In this document: positions 52,423 through 61,136 of the stretch, one piece after another
How positions within the stretch are numbered: position 1 is the stretch's first letter
Layout of the letters: each line of letters begins with the position of its first letter
From: Thermoplasmata archaeon
Lineage (GTDB): Archaea; Thermoplasmatota; Thermoplasmata; Halarchaeoplasmatales; Halarchaeoplasmataceae
Reading direction: 5' to 3'
DNA length: 61,193 nucleotides
NCBI GenBank assembly: GCA_003554965.1
Contig: PWHR01000026.1
Coordinates: 1 to 61,193, forward strand
Program-made: the position numbers and the translations under genes
Notes under the pieces: generated by a model
The model's database searches: none
Told to the model about the DNA's origin: nothing
The model's input: the letters and a program-made list of their open reading frames with translations, nothing else

Positions 52423-54159
52423 ATGTCCTCAGAAAAGTCCATCAGCTTGGGTCTTATACTAATTCTGATTCTAGCCAGCTTTAGTTTAACTACCTTCCAC
52501 GCGGAAGCCTCCGAGGAAGAGTATCATCTCATATTGACCTCAACTGAAGGTGGGAATATAGTCCAGCCTGAAGACGATGAGGATGGACCAGTATACAAGG
52601 AATACAGCGAAGGAGACAGTGTGGTTATCGAAGCTGAATCCGATGACAACTATGAATTCGTGGAATGGACCGGCGACACCGAATATATCGATAATGTTGA
52701 ATCAAAGAACACTAATATCGAGATGAACGCTAACCATACAGTCACAGCGGAATTTGAAAAAGAGACCCGGGAGTTGTCGATCGACGTGGATGGCGAGGGA
52801 GAAGTCACTAAGCCGGGCCAGGGAGATTTTTCCTACGAACATGGTGAGGAAGTGAACTTGAGAGCCGATCCAGACGAAGATTACGTTTTCGAAAAATGGT
52901 CGGGCGATACTGGCGAGATAGAAGATACTGAAGATGAACTCACCACCATAACCATGGAAGACGATTATGATATCACGGCGGAATTTGAAGAAGATCACTA
53001 CGAATTGTCGATAGATGTGGATGGTGAGGGAGAGATATTACAACCCGATGGTGAAGGAGATCATGAAATAGAGAGGGAGAAAGAGATAGTTCTAGAAGCT
53101 AAAGCTGACCAACACTATGACTTCAAAAGATGGACAGGTGACATTGAAACGATAAAAAGACCGAGATCAAATATAACTACGATCACTATGGAAGACGACT
53201 ACGATATCACGGCGGAATTTGAAAAAGAAACTTACGAGCTCTCTATAGATATTGATGGTGAAGGAGAAGTGATACGACCGGGCGAAGGTGATTTTGAATA
53301 CGAATACGATGAAACTGTAGTTATCGAAGCAGAAGCGGACGAAAAGCATCGGTTCGAGGCTTGGACCGGAGACATCGAAAATATCGAGAATTACGACTCT
53401 GACCTCACAACCATAACTATGGAAGACGACTACGATATCACGGCGGAATTTGAAGAAGACTACTACGAATTGTCCATCGATGTCGATGGTGAAGGAGAAG
53501 TGATACGACCGGGCGAAGGTGATTTTGAATTTGAAAGAGACGAAGAGATCGTCATTGAGGCAGAAGCCTTTGAAAATTACGAGTTCGTAGAGTGGACAGG
53601 TGATACTGAGGGTATCGAGAACTCTACTTCGAAATTGACTACCATTATAATGGAAGATGATTATGATATAACTGCAGAATTTGAAAAAGAGATGCATGAG
53701 CTTTCTATAGATATCGACGGAGAAGGCGAAGTGATAAGGCCAGAAGAAGAAACATCATCCCACGAATATGGTGATGAGATCATCTTAGAAGTGGAGCCTG
53801 ATGAGGGATATGATTTTTCAGGCTGGACGGGAGATACTGACAAGATCGATGATCCAGATGCTGAATTGAGCTCCATAGAGATGACCGACGATCATGATAT
53901 AACCGCGGAGTTCGAAAGTGAAAATATCGAACTTGAGATAGAATGGATCATCATAGCTATTCTTGCAATTGCTCTTATAGGAATGGTAATAAAGACTAAA
54001 AGATCAAGTGAAGGAGAAAGTGAAAAGAAAGAAAGACCTAAAGAGGGTATTTGTGAGAACTGTGGAGAGATCGTACCGATAGAATCAAAAGAATGCCCTG
54101 AATGTGGTGCCCCTTTGGCACCACCAGACATACCAGAACTTCAAAAGGCTAAATCCTGA
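52423..54159 (+). CDS. InlB-type repeat surface protein with zinc-ribbon tail
   Basis: A 578-residue protein: signal peptide (LGLILILILASFSLTTF), six InlB B-type (beta-grasp) repeats of about 77 residues, a membrane helix (WIIIAILAIALIGMVI) and, on the cytoplasmic side, a zinc ribbon (CENCG, CPECGAPL). Each repeat has E.LSID.DGEGEV, YEFVEWTGDT and MEDDYDITAEFE. The first repeat differs, the next five are close to each other. A TTTATATAC box about 31 bases before the ATG fits a leaderless start. One repeat of this kind also occurs in the giant protease. A zinc ribbon inside the cell on an external adhesin-like protein suggests signalling or anchoring to a cytoplasmic partner. Confidence 0.82.
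   Translation: MSSEKSISLGLILILILASFSLTTFHAEASEEEYHLILTSTEGGNIVQPEDDEDGPVYKEYSEGDSVVIEAESDDNYEFVEWTGDTEYIDNVESKNTNIEMNANHTVTAEFEKETRELSIDVDGEGEVTKPGQGDFSYEHGEEVNLRADPDEDYVFEKWSGDTGEIEDTEDELTTITMEDDYDITAEFEEDHYELSIDVDGEGEILQPDGEGDHEIEREKEIVLEAKADQHYDFKRWTGDIETIKRPRSNITTITMEDDYDITAEFEKETYELSIDIDGEGEVIRPGEGDFEYEYDETVVIEAEADEKHRFEAWTGDIENIENYDSDLTTITMEDDYDITAEFEEDYYELSIDVDGEGEVIRPGEGDFEFERDEEIVIEAEAFENYEFVEWTGDTEGIENSTSKLTTIIMEDDYDITAEFEKEMHELSIDIDGEGEVIRPEEETSSHEYGDEIILEVEPDEGYDFSGWTGDTDKIDDPDAELSSIEMTDDHDITAEFESENIELEIEWIIIAILAIALIGMVIKTKRSSEGESEKKERPKEGICENCGEIVPIESKECPECGAPLAPPDIPELQKAKS
52771..53928 (+). repeat. 231-base coding tandem repeats
   Basis: Repeat units start at 52771, 53002, 53236, 53467 and 53698 with a spacing of 231 bases (one unit 234). 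They encode 77-residue InlB-type repeats. DNA identity between the third and fourth units is high (shared GATGGTGAAGGAGAAGTGATA), so copy number may change by recombination. Confidence 0.85.
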
Positions 54160-54160
54160 G

Positions 54161-57100
54161 TCAATCTTTTCTAGTCCTGATCACCGGGAGCCCTTCTTTG
54201 GACTCGGGATTGCTTCTAACATCAGGACCTCTTCTCCATGCTTTCCTTACTGCAATTATCGGTAGGTCAGATCTTTTTTTCTTTTGATCTACTTCTCTCC
54301 TCTCGATCATGGGTAAGCCTTCTTTCTTCTTTCTTTCAGATTCTTCTTTCTTCTCCATAAGACTATCCTGAACACCTGTAAATTTTGCCCAGACCATCAA
54401 AGCAGAAGGCAGTAAAAATACTGCTACGATGAAGCTGTATCCTATGGCCATAGCAGTTATATAGCCAAATTGAGCAAGAGGGATGATATCAGAAGTGGCT
54501 AATATTCCAAAAGCCCCTACGGTGGTCGCCGCAGAACCAAATAGTGCAGCTCCTGTATTCAAAACCGTTTCCTGACAGGCTTCGAAAAGTTCTTTTCCCT
54601 CTTCCATCTCCTCTAAAAATCTATGGGTTATATGTATGCTGAAATCGACTCCCATACCTACAGTTAATGCGGTTATAGTTACAGTTAGAACATTCAAGGG
54701 AACGTCGAGTGCAAACATAGTTCCTATAATCCAGATGGTCACTAACGTAACAGGGAATGCCGTGATCAACCCAAGGACCTTAGTCTTTATAGCGGATAAA
54801 AATATGAATGACAAAATAGTTGCGACTATTATTATCGTCAAAGTTAGAGAAAAAATTTGAGTACTTGTTAATTCGTCTGTCGTTTCTTGATTGACAATAT
54901 TTCTGCTGGTTACTTGTGTTGAATACCCAGCATTTCTCAAAGGTTCTGAGTCTTCTTCTAGCTGATCTCTCATAACAGCGGCATTATCCAGATCTTCTTC
55001 GATCAGAGCTTCGTCTTCCGTAAGGGTCAATGTAGCTGCTTCATAATTACCGTCCTCATCTCTATATAAAACGTCTTGGATCGCATCTCTGCTTTCCGGC
55101 GCCTCGTACATGAGATCATAAAGCTGCGTTATGTTGCTATCAGGTATCTCATCTCCTTCAGTATCGCTCTCTCTAAATGCATCTACAAGGGTCTCATTGT
55201 AGTGATCCTGTCCAACGGTAGCAGTTCCATAATGCCTCAAAACAGATAGAGGTGAATTTATACCTTCTTCTTCAACTATATAGCGGTTGTCTTCAACGTT
55301 AAATTCTACGTGATCGATGGCATATAGGAAATCTACATCGGCCACATCCCCTTCACTCAGAATATATACTGTAGAGGTACTGATATTGTAGTTGTCATTT
55401 ATATATTCAATATTTTGGCTCTGTGGTTCCCCTTCGGGAAGGAAATCTTCGATGGCAAAAGTAGTGTCTACATTAGCTGCGCCATATCCTGCCACCCCCG
55501 TAAGCAGGATAGTCGCGATTATCATGGCCCAAGGTTTCTCATCAGCGATTATACTAGAGACGGAAAGGAATTTTTTGATGTACTTGTTATCTTCATTATT
55601 TTCATCACTATCCTTATCAGATTTTCTACTACTCTTTTTGTCACCTTCTTCCTTTTTCATCCTTCTTTCTTCAACGAGTTGAAGGGTCGCTGGTAAAAAG
55701 CCAACCATCAAGATCAGACTAGAAGAGATGCCGATGGCGGCAAGGATTCCAAATTGCCCTATGACCAATAAGTCGCTTAAAACGTTCGATAAGAAACCAA
55801 TAGCCGTAGTAACAGTAGTTAATAGAAGTGCACCTCCAACTGTCATAATAGCGATCTTTGTAGAATCTTTTGGACTCTTTGACTTCGCCTTCTCCTCCCT
55901 GTACCTCATGACCATATGAAGACCGTAATCTATTATAAGGCCGGTCAGAAGGATAGGAACTGCAACTATCAAGGGGTTGAATTTATATCCTAAAAGTACT
56001 CCTGCTCCAAAAGTCCAAACGATAGCGATACCTAAGGATGAAAGACTTAACAATGTCTCGATTATAGATTTGTAGACCAGCATCAAAACGAAGATCACGA
56101 AAACAAAAGCAACGGGTAATAATTGATTCATACTTCTAGTGGCACTATCATTTATTTCCTGAAGCATTACTTGGGGTGCATAAACTTTTGTTTCTGAATT
56201 TTCAGTCACATCGTCAACTAAATCTATTAGCTCTTCTTGGGCTTCTTCTCTTGTATCACTGTCAATTGCCTCGTCCATCAACACCATCCCCATAGCGCTT
56301 TCGGCCCTGATCCTCCTTACTGTGAGATCTTCCCCATCGAATTCTTCACTACTCAACCTGACTGTTTGTCGGGCCATTTCATTTATGAGATCCGGTAAAA
56401 ATTCTGCAGAGCGCATAGTGCTACTCATCTGAGTTATCACTTCGATTGTTCCTTCAGTGAGATCAAAATACCCTTCTAAAGTCGAGCGGTAATTTTCGAT
56501 ATACGGTTTGGTCTCATCGTCCCAATTTTCTTCGTAATGGATCTCTTCTATCTCATCAAGATTATGTTCAGTTTCATTTAGATGAGTTAATGATTCTTCT
56601 TCCTTTTTTTCACCTTCAATTAGTATATCAATACTTCTTTCAATACTATCTTGGAGAGGCTTAGGATCATATTCTTTAGCATCTCTTAAAGTTGCCTTGA
56701 TCTCTCTATCACTCATATTCTTGACTTGCTCTATTTTCTCATCGAGAGAAGGTTCTACAGAAGGAATGTCTTCAACGACTTCAAAGTCTGGTTGTATATG
56801 AGCGACGTGTTCGCCGACGCCCAAGAATGTATCCAACATCTCTCCTACGGCCTGGATCTCCTCAGGAGTTGGATCGCTCATCAGTATCCTGCCTGAGGCA
56901 GTGAATAGATTCGAAAAGTATTGACCCTCTTCTGGTACCTCATCTTCCTCAACATCATCCATAACTGTTGAGTCGGATTCGATCTCTTGATCTTCGACGG
57001 CTAGTAAACCACCTTCAAAAAAGCCCGTGTATTCTTGAAGGACTGCCCAACTCTCAGGATTAGATATTATATATGACATCGACTTGAAGGTTTCAACTGA

Positions 57101-57667
57101 TTCTTCTCTTATATCAGGATCTTCTGAGCGGGCTAAAATAAGATTGTTTTCGAGAGAGGCTTTTAACTTTTCGTACATGTCGGTTTGGTTCTCAATTGCG
57201 TCATTAAAATATTCTAAATCTTCATATATGTTTTCTAAAGTTCTACTCAATTGCTGTGTTCTGTTAGCTTGTATGATTATATCGGCTAGGGTCATTACCC
57301 CTTCCGGCATATCATCTGTATCTAACAAAGTTTGGTTTATCTTTTCATTTTCCAATATCGCTTCTTTGGCGTAGAACATATCTAAGAGTACATCCTGAGT
57401 CAAAGCATCTCCTAACTCTCCGATGAAGATGAGTTGGTTGTGCTCACCTGCTGTTCCGAATTTTTCTTCAACCTCATCTAGCCAATCCGCAGTTTCAGTA
57501 TCAGGCTCAAAGGTTTCTTCGTCGGTCTCCATCTCTGCTTGCATTGCAAAGTACCCTAAAAAGAGAGAGAGCACGATGATGATGGTGATGACCTTCAAAG
57601 GACTACCGCTTACCAACCTTGGGAAAGGTTTGAATACATATTTTTCTAAAGCCCTTTTTATATCCAT
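54161..57667 (-). CDS. RND/MMPL-family exporter (HAE3-like)
   Basis: A 1,168-residue protein with 12 membrane helices in two halves, each half having a large extracellular loop after the first helix, as in RND exporters. The signature of each half is GLIIDYGLHMVMRYREE and GMGVDFSIHITHRFLEE, as in MMPL/HAE3 and Patched-type proteins; the Asp in these motifs likely takes part in proton coupling. The C-terminal tail is long, basic and proline-containing. The archaeal HAE3 group is linked to hopanoid or lipid export in bacteria; the cargo here is unknown. A GAGGTAAA site precedes the ATG. It is convergent with the InlB-repeat gene (one base between the stop codons). Confidence 0.88.
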   Translation of the reverse strand: MDIKRALEKYVFKPFPRLVSGSPLKVITIIIVLSLFLGYFAMQAEMETDEETFEPDTETADWLDEVEEKFGTAGEHNQLIFIGELGDALTQDVLLDMFYAKEAILENEKINQTLLDTDDMPEGVMTLADIIIQANRTQQLSRTLENIYEDLEYFNDAIENQTDMYEKLKASLENNLILARSEDPDIREESVETFKSMSYIISNPESWAVLQEYTGFFEGGLLAVEDQEIESDSTVMDDVEEDEVPEEGQYFSNLFTASGRILMSDPTPEEIQAVGEMLDTFLGVGEHVAHIQPDFEVVEDIPSVEPSLDEKIEQVKNMSDREIKATLRDAKEYDPKPLQDSIERSIDILIEGEKKEEESLTHLNETEHNLDEIEEIHYEENWDDETKPYIENYRSTLEGYFDLTEGTIEVITQMSSTMRSAEFLPDLINEMARQTVRLSSEEFDGEDLTVRRIRAESAMGMVLMDEAIDSDTREEAQEELIDLVDDVTENSETKVYAPQVMLQEINDSATRSMNQLLPVAFVFVIFVLMLVYKSIIETLLSLSSLGIAIVWTFGAGVLLGYKFNPLIVAVPILLTGLIIDYGLHMVMRYREEKAKSKSPKDSTKIAIMTVGGALLLTTVTTAIGFLSNVLSDLLVIGQFGILAAIGISSSLILMVGFLPATLQLVEERRMKKEEGDKKSSRKSDKDSDENNEDNKYIKKFLSVSSIIADEKPWAMIIATILLTGVAGYGAANVDTTFAIEDFLPEGEPQSQNIEYINDNYNISTSTVYILSEGDVADVDFLYAIDHVEFNVEDNRYIVEEEGINSPLSVLRHYGTATVGQDHYNETLVDAFRESDTEGDEIPDSNITQLYDLMYEAPESRDAIQDVLYRDEDGNYEAATLTLTEDEALIEEDLDNAAVMRDQLEEDSEPLRNAGYSTQVTSRNIVNQETTDELTSTQIFSLTLTIIIVATILSFIFLSAIKTKVLGLITAFPVTLVTIWIIGTMFALDVPLNVLTVTITALTVGMGVDFSIHITHRFLEEMEEGKELFEACQETVLNTGAALFGSAATTVGAFGILATSDIIPLAQFGYITAMAIGYSFIVAVFLLPSALMVWAKFTGVQDSLMEKKEESERKKKEGLPMIERREVDQKKKRSDLPIIAVRKAWRRGPDVRSNPESKEGLPVIRTRKD

Positions 57668-57885
57668 ACCAGTTTACCTCTTAAACATATCAAATTTAGT
57701 AAATTATAGGTGCTAGCCAGATCATCTATAAGAGATGCTAAAGGATTCATAGATATCCACAACAAGCTTTTTGAGGAACTTAGCGGACTTCATGATATAT
57801 ACCTTATCAGTCAATTATGTTATACAAAACGATTTAAATTTTCCGGCTTTGTGGATCTCTTTTCATATGCATTGATGTTGTTACT

Positions 57886-58932
57886 TCATCCTTTTTTCGT
57901 ACTATATCCCTCTTTGTGTGCTCTTCGAGAGATTATATCCATACCGTACTTTGCTCCAAGCATACTACCTGCACCGGTTATTCCCCAGTACCATACTAAT
58001 CTGTCTAGAAGAACAGCCGTTCCTGCAACTCCACTAGGAACTCCCAAAAAGATAAAAACCGCAGCCATACCTCCTTCGTAAACTCCAACGTTACCCGGGA
58101 TCCCTGGGATAAGGAGAAGCATTATACTTAACCCTATAGCTATTACGATGTTCACAAAGCTTAGATGATGACCTAACGCAAGAAGTAGAAGATAGTATTT
58201 CAATACGTCTAAACCTTTTCTTGAAAACGAAAGGGCCATCCCTTCACCGAACATCCTCCTGTCCTGGAGGCTCCTTTTGAAATTTTTTCTAAAAGTTGTG
58301 TATTTTTCCAGGATCTCGCTTTCCCTGCTCTTTATACTTTTTATATGCTTACAGAGCCATAAGAGCATACGGAATAGTTTAGAATAGCCCAAATAGATTT
58401 CTAAGATTATGAAAACTATCAGCGAGGAGACTAGCGCGAAGACCAGGATCATAAGATAAACAACTGTGGGAGGACTAGTGAATATCATCATGAGTATGAC
58501 CGCAACAGTAACTATTACTATATCCACGATGAATTCTAAGGTCAGATCTGTAGCTACAGTGGCGAACCCTTCTTTCACCTTTATCTTAAATTTCTCTTTC
58601 AACAGGTAGACCCTTGCCACTTCACCCCCCATCTTTACGATCGGGGTTAGATTGTTCACTGCTTGTCCGACCAGCATCATCTTGAAAAGATCCTTGATCT
58701 TGATTTTTGGATCGATCTTCTTCACGAACACTCTCCATCTCAGCGCCCAGAGAAAACTAGCTCCGATAACAAGGGCGATCACGATCAAGTAGTAGTATAT
58801 ATTGAGCTCTCTTAGTGAACTGTATATCTCGTCAAAGCCTATGAAACGGAATAGAAAGAATATGATTAGTATTCCGACGGCCAACAAGCCTATTAATTGA
58901 AATGCCTCTTTTTTCATGAGCGGTCTTAGCAT
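57886..58932 (-). CDS. Flippase-like integral membrane protein (UPF0104), second copy
   Basis: A 348-residue UPF0104/lysylphosphatidylglycerol-synthase-membrane-domain protein with about eight helices: MVGQAVNNLTPIVKMGGEVARVYLLK near the third helix (given as NLTPIVKMGGEVAR) and IPGNVGVYEGGMAAVF near the C-terminus. It is distantly related to the protein at 21846. This subgroup is often found beside glycosyltransferases or sterol/lipid genes; here it stands beside the RND exporter. ATG 58917 is another possible start with a GATAAGTATT box about 30 bases before it. Confidence 0.83.
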   Translation of the reverse strand: MLRPLMKKEAFQLIGLLAVGILIIFFLFRFIGFDEIYSSLRELNIYYYLIVIALVIGASFLWALRWRVFVKKIDPKIKIKDLFKMMLVGQAVNNLTPIVKMGGEVARVYLLKEKFKIKVKEGFATVATDLTLEFIVDIVIVTVAVILMMIFTSPPTVVYLMILVFALVSSLIVFIILEIYLGYSKLFRMLLWLCKHIKSIKSRESEILEKYTTFRKNFKRSLQDRRMFGEGMALSFSRKGLDVLKYYLLLLALGHHLSFVNIVIAIGLSIMLLLIPGIPGNVGVYEGGMAAVFIFLGVPSGVAGTAVLLDRLVWYWGITGAGSMLGAKYGMDIISRRAHKEGYSTKKG

Positions 58933-59115
58933 GAGAAAGGAATACTTATCAATTTCCCATGGTTGGGAATAAACATTTTTTTCTTAGAACTAAGAAAGAA
59001 GTTCTTGAAGTTTGGAGGGATACAAGAGCGATCACTGAAGTCCTAGATGCAGTTGTCTTGACTGTCCAAAAATACGAGAGAATTAAAAGAGAGGGTAAAC
59101 GGTTTTTAAACACCG

Positions 59116-60300
59116 TTATTCTTCTTCCAATTTTTCTTCTAGTTCTTCGATCCTCTTTTTCAACTCAGCTATCTCCTCTTCTTTCCCTCTTTCCTCTTCA
59201 GCAGGCGATACCATCTCTTCGTAACCTTTTTTTATCGATTCTAGTGCCTGTTCTACAACTTGCGAGTAATCTTTTTCGATCTTTTTACGGACGTCTTCGA
59301 ACTTTTTAAGGACCAATGGCTTTTCTCGACCCATCTCTTCCCAGAAGGCCTTGTAAATATGATCGTGTTCTGCAAAACCCTCCGCTAACTTTTTCTCAAA
59401 GTTTTCAGAGAGGGATGACCACAATCTCTCAACGTCTTCCATCTTATCGGCGTGTTCTACAGCCATCTTCTCAATTTTTAAAGTAAATTCTTCTTTGAAC
59501 TCCTCCCAATGATCGTAGATCTCTTCTTCTTTGTTTTCCATGTAATTCCTAGCCTCTTCGAGTTCTCCTCTTGTCTTCTCTAACATGTCAAACCATAAAG
59601 GATACAATTCTTTGAGGTCTCTTTCCTTCTCAGAGATTATCTCCTTGCTCTCTTCAGAATGATCCTTGATTATTTCTAAAACTTTATTCTTTCTCAATTG
59701 GAGCTCGATGGGTATCTCTCCCAACAAGAGGTTCATCTCTTTAACGAACCCTTTCCAGAGATCGGTCAATTCATCTAATTCCTCAGAGGGGATCTCAGTG
59801 TCAGAAAGTTCCTCAAGATTCTTTTCTATCTTCCGGACTCTCTTCTTCCAGTCATTCTCAACTCTCTCCCAGTATCTCTTAGGTGGGAATTTGAATTCTT
59901 CGAAACCTCCCTTGATCTCTTTTTGGAGATCTTCCCAGAATCCCTCGATACTGTCATACTCACCCTTACTGAAGTTCATGAATAACTTGGATGGAGAGAA
60001 AAAATCATCCAATAAGGGTATCTTGTCTTTTCTCTTTTTTATTTCGATATCCTCTTCATCTTCAGGAGGTGAAAAGTTCTCTTTTATCTTTTCCTTAAAA
60101 TCTTCTGAAAGCATCTTTTCAGCGATGTCGTATTTGGTCCAGTTCTTTTTAACCTCGATATCTACGCATTTCAAAAGTGCGATCATCTCATCTTTTAGAA
60201 ATTCATCCTCTAAATCTTTTATAAGTTTCTCATCTTCTTCCTCATCTTCTACAGCATCTAAGAATTTTTTCCTAAGGTTATCTATCTTCTTCTCTGTCAT
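59116..60300 (-). CDS. Helical protein with coiled-coil ends
   Basis: About 394 residues, almost wholly helical, rich in Glu and Lys. N-terminal region (LKDEMIALLKCVDIEVKKNWTKYDIAEKML) looks like a SAP/HeH-type helix pair; the middle has repeated aromatic helix starts (GFWEDLQKEIKGGFEEF, YPLWFDMLE, AFWEEMGREKPL); the C-terminus is a leucine zipper (EEEIAELKKRIEELEEKLEEE, cut here). The pattern recalls PhaE/phasin-type proteins of polyhydroxyalkanoate granules, but no PhaC gene is nearby and I do not assert it. ATG 60300 follows a GAGGTGA site; the frame extends to 60321. It sits beside the DtxR-type regulator in the same direction. Confidence 0.7.
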   Translation of the reverse strand: MTEKKIDNLRKKFLDAVEDEEEDEKLIKDLEDEFLKDEMIALLKCVDIEVKKNWTKYDIAEKMLSEDFKEKIKENFSPPEDEEDIEIKKRKDKIPLLDDFFSPSKLFMNFSKGEYDSIEGFWEDLQKEIKGGFEEFKFPPKRYWERVENDWKKRVRKIEKNLEELSDTEIPSEELDELTDLWKGFVKEMNLLLGEIPIELQLRKNKVLEIIKDHSEESKEIISEKERDLKELYPLWFDMLEKTRGELEEARNYMENKEEEIYDHWEEFKEEFTLKIEKMAVEHADKMEDVERLWSSLSENFEKKLAEGFAEHDHIYKAFWEEMGREKPLVLKKFEDVRKKIEKDYSQVVEQALESIKKGYEEMVSPAEEERGKEEEIAELKKRIEELEEKLEEE

Positions 60301-60360
60301 ATTATGCTCACCTCTATCCAAACTATATCAATAGAATTGAAAACAGCTTTATATAGTTTT

Positions 60361-60804
60361 TCAATCTTGATCCTGTTCAATCGGACAACTTCTTGATCGG
60401 CAGGAAGGTATTTTATTACCATGTGGGCAGCTGGTAGGAGCTCCCAATCTTTCGCATATCTCGTCCACCATGTCCATGTCAAATATATGTTCTAACTCGC
60501 AGGCTTTTTCATGTATATCTTCATTCGGAATGCTAAAAAATTCATCTAAAAATACTTCTAGAACTCTATGGATGCGGACTATCCTTTCACCCTCCTTTTT
60601 TCCCTTTTCGGTCAATTTAACTCCGTGGTACGGTCGGTATTCTACTAGCTCCTCTTTCTCAAGCTTGGAAAGCACCTCTGTTACAGACGGAGACGAAATC
60701 CCCATCATCTCGGCTATCTGTCCTGTTTTTATCTTATCTTCTTCTTGCTCTGAAGATATTTTATACAGAGCCTCTAAATACTCTTCTTTCGTTTCTTTGT
60801 TCAT
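60361..60804 (-). CDS. DtxR-family metal-dependent regulator
   Basis: A 147-residue protein with an N-terminal winged helix (GQIAEMMGISSPSVTEVLSKLEKEELVEY) and the DtxR dimer/metal domain (HRVLEVFLDEFFSIP, HEKACELEHIFDMDMVDEICERLG). The His and Glu/Cys positions expected for metal binding are present, and the tail has CPHG, CRSRSCP. Such proteins repress metal uptake or, in archaea, may control many other genes, with Mn or Fe as co-repressor. The TATA-like TATATACG on its strand lies about 20 bases before the ATG. The downstream coiled-coil gene starts about 60 bases after its end and has its own TATA box. Confidence 0.9.
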   Translation of the reverse strand: MNKETKEEYLEALYKISSEQEEDKIKTGQIAEMMGISSPSVTEVLSKLEKEELVEYRPYHGVKLTEKGKKEGERIVRIHRVLEVFLDEFFSIPNEDIHEKACELEHIFDMDMVDEICERLGAPTSCPHGNKIPSCRSRSCPIEQDQD

Positions 60805-60846
60805 CCTATCCTGACTCTCGTATATAATCGAATCAAAGACATTTAT

Positions 60847-60890
60847 GTGACGTCCTCCTTCACCCTAGAAGGGTGAGACTTCCTACGGAG
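60847..60890 (-). ncRNA. Hairpin end of an omega RNA-like transcript (inner)
   Basis: The stem TCACCCT/AGGGTGA with a 3-base loop (60860-60876) is preceded on the minus strand by GGAAGTC and followed by AGGAGGACGTCAC. This matches the usual 3' end of TnpB-associated guide RNAs, where the guide follows the element end, here ATAAATGTCTTTG. Call is by pattern. Confidence 0.4.
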
Positions 60891-61136
60891 CCACTGACTC
60901 CTTGCACAAGCCCGGAAGTTGCATTCCGCTCGCCGACTTTTGTTTTACCCAAACACAGAGGTCGGGTCATCGCTCCAGCTCGAAGGGCCGCGCCACAACA
61001 CCATGTCAATTCATGATAGGCCCCTACCTGCAAAAGCGGTCTTTTCAAACTTTCTGCAGGCCCGTGTCTGGAACCTCTACCTAAAACATACATCTCCGGG
61101 TATTTAAGTATTCACCAGGGGGAGGGGTGAGTGGAA

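Noticed and set aside
53167-53697. 176-codon minus-strand ORF over the InlB repeats
   Set aside because: Antisense to repeats with conserved protein sequence; apparent order arises from the repeats.
52771-53928. Regular direct repeats that might suggest a CRISPR array
   Set aside because: Units are 231 bases, entirely coding, with no short spacers; they are protein repeats.
57710-57885. Plus-strand frame (LARSSIRDAKGFIDIHNKLFEEL) in the gap before the second flippase gene
   Set aside because: The first 58 codons look partly coding but the frame then enters the antisense of the flippase gene, and no family or promoter is seen.
60860-61093. 77-codon minus-strand ORF between the two hairpin ends
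   Set aside because: It shows no TnpB catalytic or zinc motif and starts and ends at the hairpins. It most likely is the non-coding part of the element or a decayed gene end.
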